Part shown: positions 22,858-34,126 of the stretch, one piece after another
Position numbering within the stretch: position 1 is the first letter of the stretch
How the letters are laid out: each line of letters begins with the position of its first letter
Assembly: GCA_950022655.1 (NCBI GenBank)
Contig: OX465580.1
Coordinates: 121,689,016 to 121,753,015 of the forward strand
Reading direction: 5' to 3'
DNA length: 64,000 bases
Source: Alentia gelatinosa
Taxonomy: Eukaryota > Annelida > Polychaeta > Phyllodocida > Polynoidae
Notes under the pieces: model-generated
What the model was told of the DNA's origin: nothing
Databases searched by the model: none
What the model saw: only the letters and a program-made list of their open reading frames with translations
Program-made: the position numbers and the translations under genes

Positions 22858-24755
22858 ATGCACGGATCTGGAATAAAAACCAGATCTAAGGCTGAACAGG
22901 AGAGTGAAGATGGGGAGGTAACTTCTCAACAAACTCTTCCGGCCCGGAATGATGACAAGTCTCCAAAAGCAGAGGGAGGGGGTGAAACCCAGAAGTCTGG
23001 CAAGGAGAAATCTCGGAAGAGAACCGCCGCTCAGAATCTGAGTTCGACGGTCCTGAAGAGTTTCAGTCCGGCGGCTGACAGCCGACATGGCCCCGCAAGG
23101 GATCTGGAGGGACTCAGTAAAATTGGGTCTCAGACAGATAGTCCCGGAGAGTCTGGTACTCCCCGGAATAGGTCGGAAAATACCTTAAGGGTATCTTCCG
23201 AGGAAGTTCCTGTAGGTTTCCTTGGACCCGAACTCTTAGCCGAGTTTGATAGGGAAAGGGAAGCCAGAGACATGTGTCGGGAACTAGAAGCTCGAAACCA
23301 TGAGATAAGGTAGCCCAAAGGCACCATAACTTGGAAGAACTCTCGGTTCGCGAGATTGAGACTCTAGAAAAAATCGAGGGTTTGGACCAACATGTACAAT
23401 ACATGAAGGACCAAGTTCGACTAGCAGAGACAGAATCATCCCAACGGATGCCTATGTCCCAAGCTGGCTGGAGTAATGTGAGAGATCATCTGTATTCCCC
23501 ACCAGGGAGAGTAGAGGATCCAGAGAAGACCCCTAACAGATTCATATCTGGAACAAAGGGTGTAAAGACTCCTTTGGTTAGCTTCCGGCTACCCTCTGAG
23601 TCAAGAATGGGTTCTCCGAGTTCCGAACGTACTAGTAAAGCTATAGCTGAGCTAGGGTTCAACTCGTTCAACCAAGTCCGGGAACAGGATCGGATCTTTA
23701 ACTTGTCAATGGCGAGAGCTGACAAGGTTCCAATGATGCGCCCAGAGAACGCAGCCAGAAAAAACGCTGTCATTCCAAAACCTTACGGGAAAGGAATGGA
23801 GTGGGAACACTGGTTCGCGGGATTTTGTGAGGACATACAATGTAATGGCTGGAATAAAGTCGATGCATTGCCATACCTCAAAAGAGCGTTGCGAGATGGA
23901 CCCGGGGAAGCTGCACTTCGCGCTTTTCGCCGTTCCGGTGGTACGGAATGGGATGAGTTAGTGGAGGTAGCCTCATACTACTGTGGTCAGTTGGTAACGC
24001 TGAACCCCCGTTCCACTTTTTTGAAAGAGGATCCAGGGTTAAGAGGAGACAACTCGCGCCTATGGGCTAGCTTTGCAACAAATGTTGTTAGAGGTTTACC
24101 CAGGGACGGGATTAGATTCTCCTGCGCTGCATGAAGATCTACAAACTCAGTTTGTAAAAGGACTTCGAGATGATGACGTGAGAGCGGAAGTCATCTCTAA
24201 ATGGGAGCCCGGTATGAACTTCATGCAGGTATTGCGAATAGTAGATGCCTATGAACAACGGTGTATACTATTCGGAAAATATGCTAATCCAGGGAAAACT
24301 TCTCGGGTTAACATAGTGGGTTCTACTTGGTCACAAGTAGAGGAAGATACCTACGAGTGTCAGGAAGCAGAAATAGAGGATATACTCTCTAATGTCCGCT
24401 CGATGGTACTCGGAAGAGGAGGCTTCAATAGACGGGGACGTGGAAGAGGTCGAACCCCTAGCTTTGGAAGGAACAGCGATGTACCTTCTGTGGCAGAGGC
24501 AAAACCAATAACCACTGATCCTGAAGGAAATTCCTCAGAGGTTATGAAGTTGTTGACCAAAATCAATGAAAGACTGAATCAGGTGGAGAAAAACCAGCTG
24601 GATGTCCGACGTTGTTGGCGGTGCAACAAAATGGGACATATCTCTCCAGATTGTCCAGAAACCAGGAACGTTACTACGGTGGAAACATCTCGTAGTCTGC
24701 CTGCGTTGATGGTTGCCTCTCAGAGTGAACCGGAAAACAAAGGAGGACTGTAGCG
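22858..24755 (+). pseudogene. gag: gag, broken by two frameshifts
   Basis: The ATG lies 54 bases after the LTR. The first part (22858-23313) encodes a charged, low-complexity N-terminus that ends in a coiled-coil-like segment. Near 23310 the frame changes, and the matrix/capsid-like part continues in another frame to about 24040. There a second shift restores the original frame for the capsid end (QFVKGLRDDDVR), an Arg/Gly-rich RNA-binding stretch and a CCHC zinc knuckle, CWRCNKMGHISPDC (24613-24654). The first change equals loss of one base and the second equals gain of one. The product would form the virus-like particle and package RNA. The frame ends at the TAG at 24751-24753 and overlaps pol by about 25 bases. 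The sequence alone cannot tell old mutations from sequencing errors. Confidence 0.85.
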
Positions 24756-27700
24756 AGTGGCAACACTGCGGTCCGGGAAGGAAAGTGCCAGGAGACACAA
24801 ACCTGTGAGATGTATAAGGAGGAAAATATTTCCAACTTACCAGAAAAGGGGAAGATACAAAATACGGTCGCAACGATCTGTAGTAAGTATCTTTCACCCG
24901 GGCATCCTTGTCTGCAATGGCTTTGTCAACGCGGATGGGATCTTGGAACCTTGGATGGAATCTCACGGTTTATAAGACAACCGTCCCCTTTGGGAGGACG
25001 ACGTTGGTATGTGCCGGCTAGAATTCAAGGAAGAAAGGTGGAGCTATTGTTGGATACTGGTGCTAGTCGCTCTGTGTTAAACAACGGACTGTATCAGTCT
25101 CTTGGATTTGCGCAGGAATGTCATGTTCCTGGAGCCTCGGCAAAAGCTGCTAATGGTACTCATATGAGGTGCTATGGTAGTGTGATTATTCCAGTCTCAA
25201 TAGGTAACACTGAATTCGTATGGGGTCCCATACTCAGTGATATCGAAGAAAGTGGAATATTAGGCGTAGATTTTCTCACCCTCTATGGAGGCTCTGTAGA
25301 TCTACCCGATGGCACTCTCCGACTCAAATTTCCTGAGTTAATGGAAGTGGAATGTAGTTGTCGACGGATTTCTTCATTGATTTCTGTCCGACAAGATGTG
25401 GGCATCCCCCCCCAGCAGATGGTTAATGTCCTGATAGCTGGGGAAGGTGACTTACCACGTGGAGATGCACTTTTCGAGCCAGACCCAGAACTGTTTTCTA
25501 AAAAAGGAATACAGGCCTGGGATACCCTGATCGGAAGTGCCAGAGAAGGATCAATTCCTATAAGTAATCATACCTCCGGGTTGATTAAATTAAGGAAGGG
25601 TGATACATTGGGCTGGGTAACTCTAGCTCATGTAGATGGCCTAGTGGACTCCAGTCCACAGGGAATCACACCTATTCCTGTTTCCGAAATAACCAGGGAA
25701 GATGGACAATCTAAACTGGAAAAGTCGGACTTAATAGGAATTGATTATGAAGAAGTGCGGGTTAGTGCTATCGATACAGGAACAGGATCCCTTCCAGTTC
25801 CGAGTCCATTGCACGAAACTCTGGCAACTTTAGTTCAGACGACAGACACACTAAACAGTGGGGAACGACATGAACTAAGGATTCTTTTGAAGAAGATGGA
25901 GTCAATCTTTACTCGACCTGGAGATCCCTTGTGGAGAACGGATCGAGTAGAACACACGATTGACACTGAAGGTCATCAACCTTTCCGCCTTCCTTATCGA
26001 CGGCTACCTCCGGTAAAACGGGAAGCTTTAGAAGAGGAAGTAGGGAAAATGATGGACCAGAAAGTAATCATCCCCAGTGCAAGTCCTTGGGCTAGCCCAG
26101 TGGTAATGGTTACTAAAAAGGATGGTACTTGCCGATTCTGTATTGATTAAGAAAATTGAATGGTATCACCCGGAAGAATGCCTACCCAATACCCCGGATC
26201 GATGAGAGTCTCGACTCTCTGGGAGGGAACCAGTGGTTTTGTACTCTGGATCTCCAGTCTGGATATTGGCAGGTAAAGATGAACAGTGACGATCAGTCTA
26301 AAACGGCGTTCACCACTCATCAAGGGCTTTACAAGTTCACAGTAATGCCATTTGGCCTCTGTAACGCTCCTGCGACTTTCGAATCCATGATGGATCAGAT
26401 GTTGCGGGGTCTACAGTGGAAAAAGTGTTTGGTTTATCTAGACGACATAATCATCTTCGGAAAGAATTATGTTGAATGTTTAGAGAACCTGAGAGAGGTA
26501 TTTGAGCGTATTCAATCTTATGGGTTGAAACTCAAACCTCAAAAATGTAAGCTGTTTCGCAAATCTGTGGAATACTTAGGACGGATAGTTTCCGGGAATG
26601 GAATCCGGGCAGATCCTTCTAAGTTGGAGGTAGTGGCTAATTGGCCACGCCCCCAGAATATAAAAGACATAAGGTCTTTCCTAGGATTTTGTTCGTATTA
26701 CCGCGACTTTATCCCGGGTTTTTCTGAAATTGCACACCCTATGCAAGAGTATGTAGTACTAGATAAGCCAGGGAAGCAAAAAGAGATCCAATGGACTCCG
26801 GAAGCTGAACACGCTTTTTTGGGACTAAAAAGAAAGTTTACGGAGACCCCCTTATTGAAATACCCGCTAGCCCAGGGTCGGTTCATTCTGGACACTGACG
26901 CTAGTAATGAGAGTATTGGAGCGGCTTTGTCTCAGATACAAGATGGTATAGAAGTTCCAATAGCTTTTGCCAGCAACAGCTTAAGTAAAAGTCAGCGGAA
27001 CTACTGTACTACTAAGAGGGAACTCTTAGCGGTTGTGGTGTATGTAAGAAAATATCGACACTTCTTAGCAGGTGGAGATTTCATCTTACGTACTGACCAT
27101 TCTTCTCTCAAATGGCTCTTTAACTTTAGAGACGCCGAGGGAATGATTGGAAGATGGCTGGCAGCTCTCTCCGAATTCGGGTTGACTAACTGCCAGATTG
27201 AACACCGGGCTGGAAAGTCACACATTAATGTGGATTGTCTCTCAAGGAGACCAGTGCGGAAATGTGGACGACCAGATTGCCAGGATTGTGGCGAGCATAG
27301 AGCAGTCATAGCTACTCTACGTTCCCAGAAAGTGAAGCCGCCATTAAACTATCAGTGGACACTAGAACAGATTAAGGAAAGTGAACAGGCTGACCCAGAT
27401 TTGTTCCGGTTAACTAAACTGATAGCTAATGGACTCCATAGACCTACAGGACCCGAGATCTCGCCTGAAAACCGAGAATTTCGGAATCTATGTGGTCAAT
27501 GGAAAGAGCTAGAGGTCCGTGATGGAGTATTATATCGATGGAGAACCACATTGCAACCACTTAAACGTGCTCTACAACTAGTGGTCCCTCACGAATTACG
27601 ATCCGGACTAATGACCCTATGTCATGAACATAGGAGTGCAGCTCATCTAGGACGGAAAAGAACGGTAGCCAGAATAAGGCGTCGTTACTACTGGCCTGGA

Positions 27701-29080
27701 ATGGGTGCAGATATTCGAAGATGGATATCTGGATGTTCCATATGTAGCAAAGTCAAACCCGGGGTAGGACTCGGAAAGATGCCGTTACAACAGGAACTGT
27801 TTGGTGTCAGGTTTGCCAGAATCGCTCTAGATATCATATCTGGTATCGACGAGTCAGAGGAAGGAAATACCTGTATGATGGTGGTGATGGATTATTACAC
27901 AAAATATGTGCAGATCTATCCCATGAAAAATCACAAAGCTGCCACGTGTGCGGAAGCTTTAGTGAAAAACTGGATGTTGCCTTTTGGAACTCCGAGCGTA
28001 CTACATTCCGACCAAGGAAGGGAATTTGAATCCCAGATCTGGAAAGAAATGTGTAGGATACTCGAGATTAAAAAGACACATACGAATCCATATCGTCCCC
28101 AATCAGATGGTATGGTAGAGAGATTCAACCGGACATTGATCCAGTGTCTTCGGACCCTGGTAGATGAAAATCGGAAGAATTGGGATGAATTAGCACCATT
28201 TATAGCTCACGCATATAATGGGACCATTCATTCAAGCACGGGGTGTTCACCTAATTTACTCGTCTTTGGCGAGGAAATAGTAATGCCCGCGGACATAGTC
28301 TATGGGGTTCCTGGAATGTCTACGGATGATCCTTGTCCCATAGGATTTGTCGAAAAACTCAGAGAACGTTTTGTAGAGGGATATTACCTTGCGAGACGGA
28401 ATCTGACGAAAGCAGCAGAGTGGCAAAAGACTGGACATGACGTCAATCTTAAACCACGTAAGTTCCGAGTAGGAGACCGGGTTGTACGATACCACACTCC
28501 GTTGGTAAATGTAAAACTCGCTCCTAACTGGGACGGACCATTCAGAAGTGTTCAATTATTGTCAGAAATGACAGTAGTGATAGAAGACGAATGGTCAAGA
28601 AGGCGTTATAAATCCCATGTAGCTCGTTTACGACTATGGGAAGGAAAGCGTGAATGTTCCGACTTTGAAGTTTCACACCCTGCTACAAAGCGGGATGTGT
28701 CACTGAACACGGGTCCTACTGGGAAACCAGGGAGGTCCCGGGTTCAAAGAGCCGGGAAGCCGGGTGTCAAACCCCCGTCAACACGGCGGAGGCAGACCCC
28801 GATAGGGAAGTCCCGGTCAAAGGTTACCGGGGTTCCGAGTGGGTGCTCGCCTACACGGCGAAAACCGGGACGTCCGCGGAAGGTGATTCCTACTTACGCT
28901 AACCTAAAAAGGGAAGTGTGGGTAGAAGAAAAACCTGACACGGAAAAGTCTAAATTTGCTACAAATCGAGCCGTGTATAATAAACATGGTTCGAGATGTA
29001 GAATGGAGTCTAAAATAGACTCAAAACCCCGCCGCAGCTCTCGATTAAAATCGAAGGCTGTGGTTAGCTACAAAGAGTAG
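24729..29080 (+). pseudogene. pol: pol: protease, reverse transcriptase, RNase H, integrase; one frameshift
   Basis: The first ORF (open from 24729, first ATG 24810, stop 26150) holds the aspartic protease (LLLDTGASRSVL) and the start of RT. At about 26149 one base is missing within a conserved RT block, and the frame resumes at 26156 for 974 codons. That part holds RT (YLDD at 26435-26446), RNase H (FILDTDAS, later LRTDHSSLKW), and integrase with an H-x4-H / C-x2-C zinc module. Its catalytic residues are Asp 559, Asp 619 and Glu 655 of the second ORF, exactly 35 residues apart for the last two. A GPF-type C-terminal module follows, then a basic tail with an AT-hook-like KPGRPRK. The domain order is that of Ty3/gypsy. 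Without repair or ribosomal shifting, no full pol can be made. Confidence 0.92.
24732..24738 (+). promoter_or_regulatory. Candidate -1 frameshift site between gag and pol
   Basis: Pol is in the -1 frame relative to the gag C-terminus and is open from 24729, before the gag stop. Within the overlap, GGAAAAC sits in gag phase as G GAA AAC. This is close to known slippery heptamers that start GGA (the MMTV pro-pol type) and shares the AAC ending of many others. I could not establish a downstream stem or pseudoknot, so this is only a candidate. Confidence 0.35.
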
Positions 29081-29648
29081 TGGTGCCGGGGTTGTCGAAA
29101 ACACAACGAGAAGCAATGGTACGAAATGTAGATCGTTGGTAGTCAGTGACATGTCGATTATACATGAATGTTGATCAAATAGTTACCTTAAAATCAGTCG
29201 TTATGTGCCGCAGCCCAGACGTTGCTCTAAGGGACCCTGTCGAGGACCCTCTAGAGGCTGCAGAATTGCCGAACGCTCTGAAAGGTCTGATCCATTTACA
29301 TGGAAATTAGACGAGTCTCCCATACTATCAGCGAGATACACAACGGCGATAAGAATTCCCACACTACAGAGAACTCGGGGTGGAGCTCGAAAAGGGGTTT
29401 CCCCAGGTTCCGGAACCTGTGCTGGGTGATTGAAGGCGTGAACGAATCAAGTCGAGCGTAACGCTGACCTTTGGTTTCTTCACGCATGCGGTGTTGAGAC
29501 CCTCAAGATGAACCAGTCTCGACACGGTTGATTGGTTCGCGAGAGTGAATCTAGGTCACTTAGGAGTATATAAGACCCTGTTTTTTCAGTAGTCTTCACT
29601 CTGTGATCGGAGTGGTGCCTAGCACCACAGGAGTCGGGCGGTAGCAGC
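29081..29648 (+). other. Non-coding gap between pol and the extra module
   Basis: This 568-bp stretch has no supportable gene. It holds the internal promoter-like site near its end and a small hairpin (GGTGC CTA GCACC) in the presumed leader. No splice acceptor consensus for the downstream ORF was convincing. Confidence 0.5.
29567..29601 (+). promoter_or_regulatory. Internal promoter-like site: TATA box and initiator
   Basis: TATATAAG at 29567-29574 is followed by TCACTC at 29596-29601. The A of that initiator-like hexamer (29598) lies 31 bases from the first T of the TATA box, the standard spacing for RNA polymerase II promoters. The next ORF starts 51 bases downstream at 29649 with a fair context (CAGCATGG). 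The site suggests separate transcription of the 3' module. The spacing match is seen in the sequence; promoter activity is inferred. Confidence 0.5.
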
Positions 29649-31421
29649 ATGGCTGACCGTGCCCCGTCTACGGAGGGTGAGCGCGAGCTCCCCTCACCCC
29701 TGCCCGGATCCTCAGCTTCAGCTGAGCGGGGGGCAGATCTGGACGATGATGCTTTGCTCATCGGGCCAGATGATGGTGATTTTGACCTGGAAGGGGACGA
29801 GTCTGCGGACTCTGTTCTTCTTGGGGAAACCCGAGATGAACGACCCGGAAAGGGAAAAAGTCACACCGGGAAGAAGTCTGAGGCGGCCCTGGCCGCTAAG
29901 GGCTCTTCTGGTGCCCGTCCGAAGACGAGCTCAGTGAAAACTGAGGCCTCTGACTCGGATGTGTTTATGGCCGAAGGTTCCGAATCGGAGCGTGATACGC
30001 CGAGGCGAGGCCGAGCCCGCCCGCGTCGTCACTCTCCGAGGAAGTCCTCCGAAGAGATGGGTTCCAGGCATGAGGTTTCAACCCAGAGCCTGGAACAAAT
30101 GTTAGCTGGGATCCCAGATCCCAAAACGCGTGCCATAGTACAGTCAATGTACCAAAATTGGACTCCACCCGGAGTGGAGCTGGCGGAAGCCGGGACCTTT
30201 TTGGCCCCGGGTCCGGTAGCAAAACCCGGAAAGTCTGAGGCTGGGACAGAGACGGCTATGGAGACTGATTCGTCAGTTGGGGACGACTCTGTAAAAGGGT
30301 CGTCCAGCAAAGGTGAGAAACCGGTGTCAACACCGGCTAAACCCGCGCCGGGGAAGTCTGTCAGTAAGACTGAGGTGTCAAAACCTCGGGAAGCTGACAA
30401 GACTGAGCCGCAGCTTTCGAAACAGAACCGGAAGCGACTCCGTCGTGCAGCCCGGAAACGGGCTGAGGCGGAGCTAGAAAGGACAGGAGGTCAGCCGGAA
30501 TCGCGTGACTCGGAGAAAGGGAAACCTCAAACCGGGAAGCGTGAGGAGTCAAAGGGGGCTGAGTCGAAAGGCTCGGACAAACCCGCGGCGCAGGCTGGAC
30601 CTGGTGCGGCTGACGCTACACCGAGTACCTCAACAGGTGCCACGGGTGGCGGAGAGGTCAAGTGTTGGGGAACGGAGATGGATAAGGCTAAACCCCTGGT
30701 CCCATCCAACCCCGACAATGATGACGGTGATTTCCAACCTGGCGTAAAGCGGGCTGGGAAGAGAACGGTAGCTAGACAGATACCCGCCTCTTTGCTGGGC
30801 AAGACTTACACTTGCCTAGAAGATCTCCGTCATGGGAACCGACATTACATCCCCGATGGTGTCGGTTTAGATGGAACCTCGGATGACGAGGAGTGGCTAG
30901 TTGACGAGGGTTCTCCCAACGCCTGGTACATAGACCGGGTGAAAGGAGTTTCCCGAGTTAGCCGGCTGAAGTACGAGGATCAGGTCAAAGACCGGATCGC
31001 GTACGCATGGCACAAGTTTGGGAACGGCAATCATTGGGTCTTCTTGAGTTGCCATGGGAGGGACAAGAAATTGTCACCGACCTACGCGACTGAAGGTCAT
31101 TACGCTAGGCACCTCGTAGAGGTACACTTAGCCGAACGACCATGGCTACAGTGCCTTGGCAAGAAGGGTGGTTCTTGTCAGGCTGGGTGTGCCAGTTCCA
31201 GGCGATCGTGTCTAGTCAGACACATTGCCCGGGAACACCGGACTGCTGGTGCTGCTGCTCGGGAACGGGTAATGAATCTGTGGCAGAGATTCGTTGACTT
31301 AGGTTCCGAGGCTCAGAGAGGCAAACCGGAACCCGAGACTTGTGTGACAGACGGTCGACTGTTTAAGATCGGATGGAAGAAGAATCCTGGCTGGTTCGGG
31401 AGTCTGATGCTATCCGCTTAA
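29649..31421 (+). CDS. Extra ORF 3a: nuclear-type protein with C2H2-like zinc segment
   Basis: The 590-residue ORF lies in sense orientation between pol and the 3' LTR. Residues 1-330 are acidic and Ser/Lys/Glu-rich low complexity with basic patches that look like nuclear signals (RRGRARPRRHSPRK; KQNRKRLRRAARKRAEAE). From about residue 370 the sequence becomes globular. It holds H488-x4-H493 with Cys468 and then C510-x3-C514-x10-H525-x4-H530, a C2H2-like finger ending SCLVRHIAREH, with further Cys502 and Cys521. There is no signal peptide or membrane segment, so it is not an envelope protein. It overlaps the next ORF by 49 bases in the -1 frame, so the two may be one broken gene. The region is visibly richer in G+C than pol. 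I recognise no family; capture of a host gene or an element-specific regulator are both possible. Confidence 0.7.
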   Translation: MADRAPSTEGERELPSPLPGSSASAERGADLDDDALLIGPDDGDFDLEGDESADSVLLGETRDERPGKGKSHTGKKSEAALAAKGSSGARPKTSSVKTEASDSDVFMAEGSESERDTPRRGRARPRRHSPRKSSEEMGSRHEVSTQSLEQMLAGIPDPKTRAIVQSMYQNWTPPGVELAEAGTFLAPGPVAKPGKSEAGTETAMETDSSVGDDSVKGSSSKGEKPVSTPAKPAPGKSVSKTEVSKPREADKTEPQLSKQNRKRLRRAARKRAEAELERTGGQPESRDSEKGKPQTGKREESKGAESKGSDKPAAQAGPGAADATPSTSTGATGGGEVKCWGTEMDKAKPLVPSNPDNDDGDFQPGVKRAGKRTVARQIPASLLGKTYTCLEDLRHGNRHYIPDGVGLDGTSDDEEWLVDEGSPNAWYIDRVKGVSRVSRLKYEDQVKDRIAYAWHKFGNGNHWVFLSCHGRDKKLSPTYATEGHYARHLVEVHLAERPWLQCLGKKGGSCQAGCASSRRSCLVRHIAREHRTAGAAARERVMNLWQRFVDLGSEAQRGKPEPETCVTDGRLFKIGWKKNPGWFGSLMLSA

Positions 31422-32797
31422 AACATCGACAGATGTCAAAAGAGTCGAGGAAGAAACGGTCCCTTAGCCGGGAACCGTCTCAAAAGTCCTCGAAGGCTAA
31501 ACGACGGGTCAAGAAGCTGTCATCGTCCTCGTCCAGCGTGACTGACACTTCTGAGCGATCCAGTCGGAAGCCCAGGAAGAAATTGGCTCCGGGTAAGCAC
31601 ACCATCGCTGACGTGGTGGAAGCTGCTTACCAGGTAGGGCCAAAGTTGTCTGGGGGATTGAAAGTCCTCTCAGACCTGAGTGAAGGAAACGTTCCAACGG
31701 CTTCAAAAGCCCGCGGACCCGTAGAAAAACCAGCTGGGACTCGTCCTAGCTCAAGTCTCTCGGGAGTTTCCCCGCTCAACAGAGGTGTTACCCAAGCACC
31801 CGGGAAAGTTGAGGAAGAAGAGGCCTTTCCGGCACTCCCTCCACCAGCCAACCCGGTTGTTGAGGTAAAGAAGAAACCAACGACACAACCACCCGTTGCG
31901 TCGAAGGTGACTTCTTCTCCCTGTGCGATGTCGGTTGAATACGTCCAACGGGCGGATCAGCTAGAGTCGCATATAGGTGGCACCTTGGAGGGCCGTGTCC
32001 GAACGGGCGCGCAGTCTCTCCATGAAGGCCTCGTTAAGGAGCTAGTGAACCTAGCCCGATTCGAGGTAAGAGAAGCCACGAAAGGCCTGGCTAAACAATA
32101 CACGTTGGACTTAGAGGACGCGCGTATTGCGAAAACCACGGCCCAGTCGAGGTTTGCCCGGGCGGAAGCCCAGACCCATCGCCAAGATGAACGTTGTCTT
32201 CGGCACTTGGGTATGTCGCTCTATGACATCGGTGACGACCCGCAAGCCCTTGAGGAAGCGTGGTTGGCCCGTCAAAGGAGCCGGGGAAGATTTCTTCAGT
32301 TCACCACGGAAGAATCAAACCCGACACGTCAGCAACTCGCTGGCATGTTGGGATGGTCACCCGTGGAAGAAACTTCCCACCAGGACACTACATCCATAGC
32401 GGCTCAGCCCATGGATGTCAGTGTAGATACTCCGCTGTCAGGACCCGGTCAGACCCCACAGGATCAGACTGAAGTCCTACAGCCGAGGAGGCCTCCCGCC
32501 GTGACACGGGCTGAAAAATCAGCAAAGCCTTCCAGGGCTAAGCCGGTAGATCAGCCCGAGGAACCAAGTGGGGCACTGGGGGTGAATGCCAACATCATCC
32601 CATTGGAGTCTGGAATCTTTTTAGATACCGGACCAACCTCTCTACAGCAGTTGATGTCTCAGTTGCAGCCTACGTCTGCGCTGAGTCCACTGCGACCAGA
32701 GAGGACCGCCCTGGCAACGTCGGTTCCACCCACGGCTAGCGCACCAAGCCAGTCGGACCTTCTCGACCTCAGGATATCCTCCGACGAGGATATTTAG
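31373..32797 (+). CDS. Extra ORF 3b: basic, coiled-coil-like protein
   Basis: This 474-residue ORF starts inside the end of ORF 3a, in the -1 frame. The first 80 residues are rich in Ser, Arg and Lys (SRKKRSLSREPSQKSSKAKR), like an RS-type tail. A Pro-rich linker follows, then a helical, coiled-coil-like region from about residue 195 to 300 (LVKELVNLARFEVREATKGL onward). The C-terminus is Pro/Ser-rich and acidic and ends SDLLDLRISSDEDI. There is no membrane segment. The overlap and the single-base frame offset suggest that it is the C-terminal half of ORF 3a after a one-base loss near 31.38-31.42 kb. An independent ORF cannot be excluded. Its function is unknown. Confidence 0.6.
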   Translation: MEEESWLVRESDAIRLKHRQMSKESRKKRSLSREPSQKSSKAKRRVKKLSSSSSSVTDTSERSSRKPRKKLAPGKHTIADVVEAAYQVGPKLSGGLKVLSDLSEGNVPTASKARGPVEKPAGTRPSSSLSGVSPLNRGVTQAPGKVEEEEAFPALPPPANPVVEVKKKPTTQPPVASKVTSSPCAMSVEYVQRADQLESHIGGTLEGRVRTGAQSLHEGLVKELVNLARFEVREATKGLAKQYTLDLEDARIAKTTAQSRFARAEAQTHRQDERCLRHLGMSLYDIGDDPQALEEAWLARQRSRGRFLQFTTEESNPTRQQLAGMLGWSPVEETSHQDTTSIAAQPMDVSVDTPLSGPGQTPQDQTEVLQPRRPPAVTRAEKSAKPSRAKPVDQPEEPSGALGVNANIIPLESGIFLDTGPTSLQQLMSQLQPTSALSPLRPERTALATSVPPTASAPSQSDLLDLRISSDEDI

Positions 32798-34115
32798 GGG
32801 TTGACAATGACCGACTCGGCTGGTGCCTAACAAGCCGGGAAGACGCCGTCTAAACTCGGAACCGGCAGAGCCAACAACTCTCCTGGATCCGAAGTCAGAC
32901 GGGTATGGGAAGTCCCGGGGAGGAAAATTTTTTTTCCGACCTAGCTACTTCCAGAATGTGGCCTCCTAGCCAGAATTCTGCACTTTCTCGGCGAACCACA
33001 AGGATCGCTGGGAGGGGTAGAGGGAAAGTTAGGAGTAACCAATAATAAGCGATCCTGGGTTGGGGCTGGGGAAAGTCAGTAAAATGACTTCCCTAAGGCA
33101 CAACCCTGGATTCAGACGGCTGAAGGTTCTCTCGATGGTCAGGCCCGTAATAGGCCCCCATCACGAAAACCTCCGGCCTGTGGTGTGGTACCAGGTAAGG
33201 AAGATTGTGCCTTTCGGGTATAGATCTGACTTACCAGGTCTGTGTCGGAACTGAGTTCATCGACTCGATAGTGAGATAGTAGGCGTAACCCCTGATCTGA
33301 TGGATTACGCCGGCTATTTCTACCTTGGGTCGGTGATCGTAAGTTCTGAATCCGGCTTAGAATTGGGGCCTTAATTGGTACTCGATTCGAGCCGAGAAAA
33401 AAAAAATATGCCAGTATAGCTGGAGTCGAAATGAAAGAACACTGATACCACACACTCTTACCAGGTGGATGGAGAATTGTTTTGCCTTTTTGGCCGTTAT
33501 TTCCGTATTCGGAAACTTTCAACTCGGAAGGTGTTTAGCGAGGCTAACCCTTCTCTACATATGGATGTCTTCCAACTTGAAGAACAGTGGGAAGCCCAGC
33601 ACCCGTCGGCATCGGGCTGAATGTAGTAGGTCTGCTACGCCGATGGGCCAGCTGGGCTCGATACTTTAAGATGAGAAAGAGAATGACACTTCACTCGCCG
33701 GGAGCTAACAGAGGACTTCAACAAGATCCGGAACAGCTGGAGGCAGAGTGCTCGACAGGCCGGGCTGACCACCTGTAGGTCCGCGACTGTCGAGTCTTCC
33801 CTGCCCAACGCTCAAGAACCCGCTCCCCGGCTCAAGATGGGTGAATATCACATTTATTCAAGGTGCTAGCGAGGCTAGTCCTTCATTCTTCAAATGTCGT
33901 TTCCTCTTTCCTAAATGTCATATCTTCCATATTTTTAATAATTTCTCCATCTTACAATTCCACCTTTTTCACTTATACGTTGGTATCAGTGAATTCTTGT
34001 GAACACCAGGAAGCTAGAGAGTAGACCAAGAACTGCTGGATATATGTTGTAATTTTTAATTGGGTAGTCCCTTAGCAGCAAAATGGCTGCCTTGGTTCCC
34101 CCCTTAGTAAAAATT
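32798..34115 (+). other. Non-coding 3' region of the retrotransposon
   Basis: About 1.3 kb between the extra module and the polypurine tract has only short chance frames. It includes T- and A-runs near 32.93 and 33.40 kb and repeated GC-rich phrases like those in the coding module. It may be 3' untranslated sequence or decayed coding sequence. Confidence 0.5.
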
Positions 34116-34123
34116 GGGAGGGG
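34116..34123 (+). promoter_or_regulatory. Polypurine tract
   Basis: GGGAGGGG, preceded by an A-rich run (AAAAATT), ends three bases before the 3' LTR. It is positioned to prime plus-strand DNA synthesis. Confidence 0.8.
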
Positions 34124-34126
34124 TAA

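Noticed and set aside
29649..32797. The extra retrotransposon module as an envelope gene
   Set aside because: No signal peptide, membrane segment or cleavage site; the sequence is nuclear-type with a zinc-binding segment.
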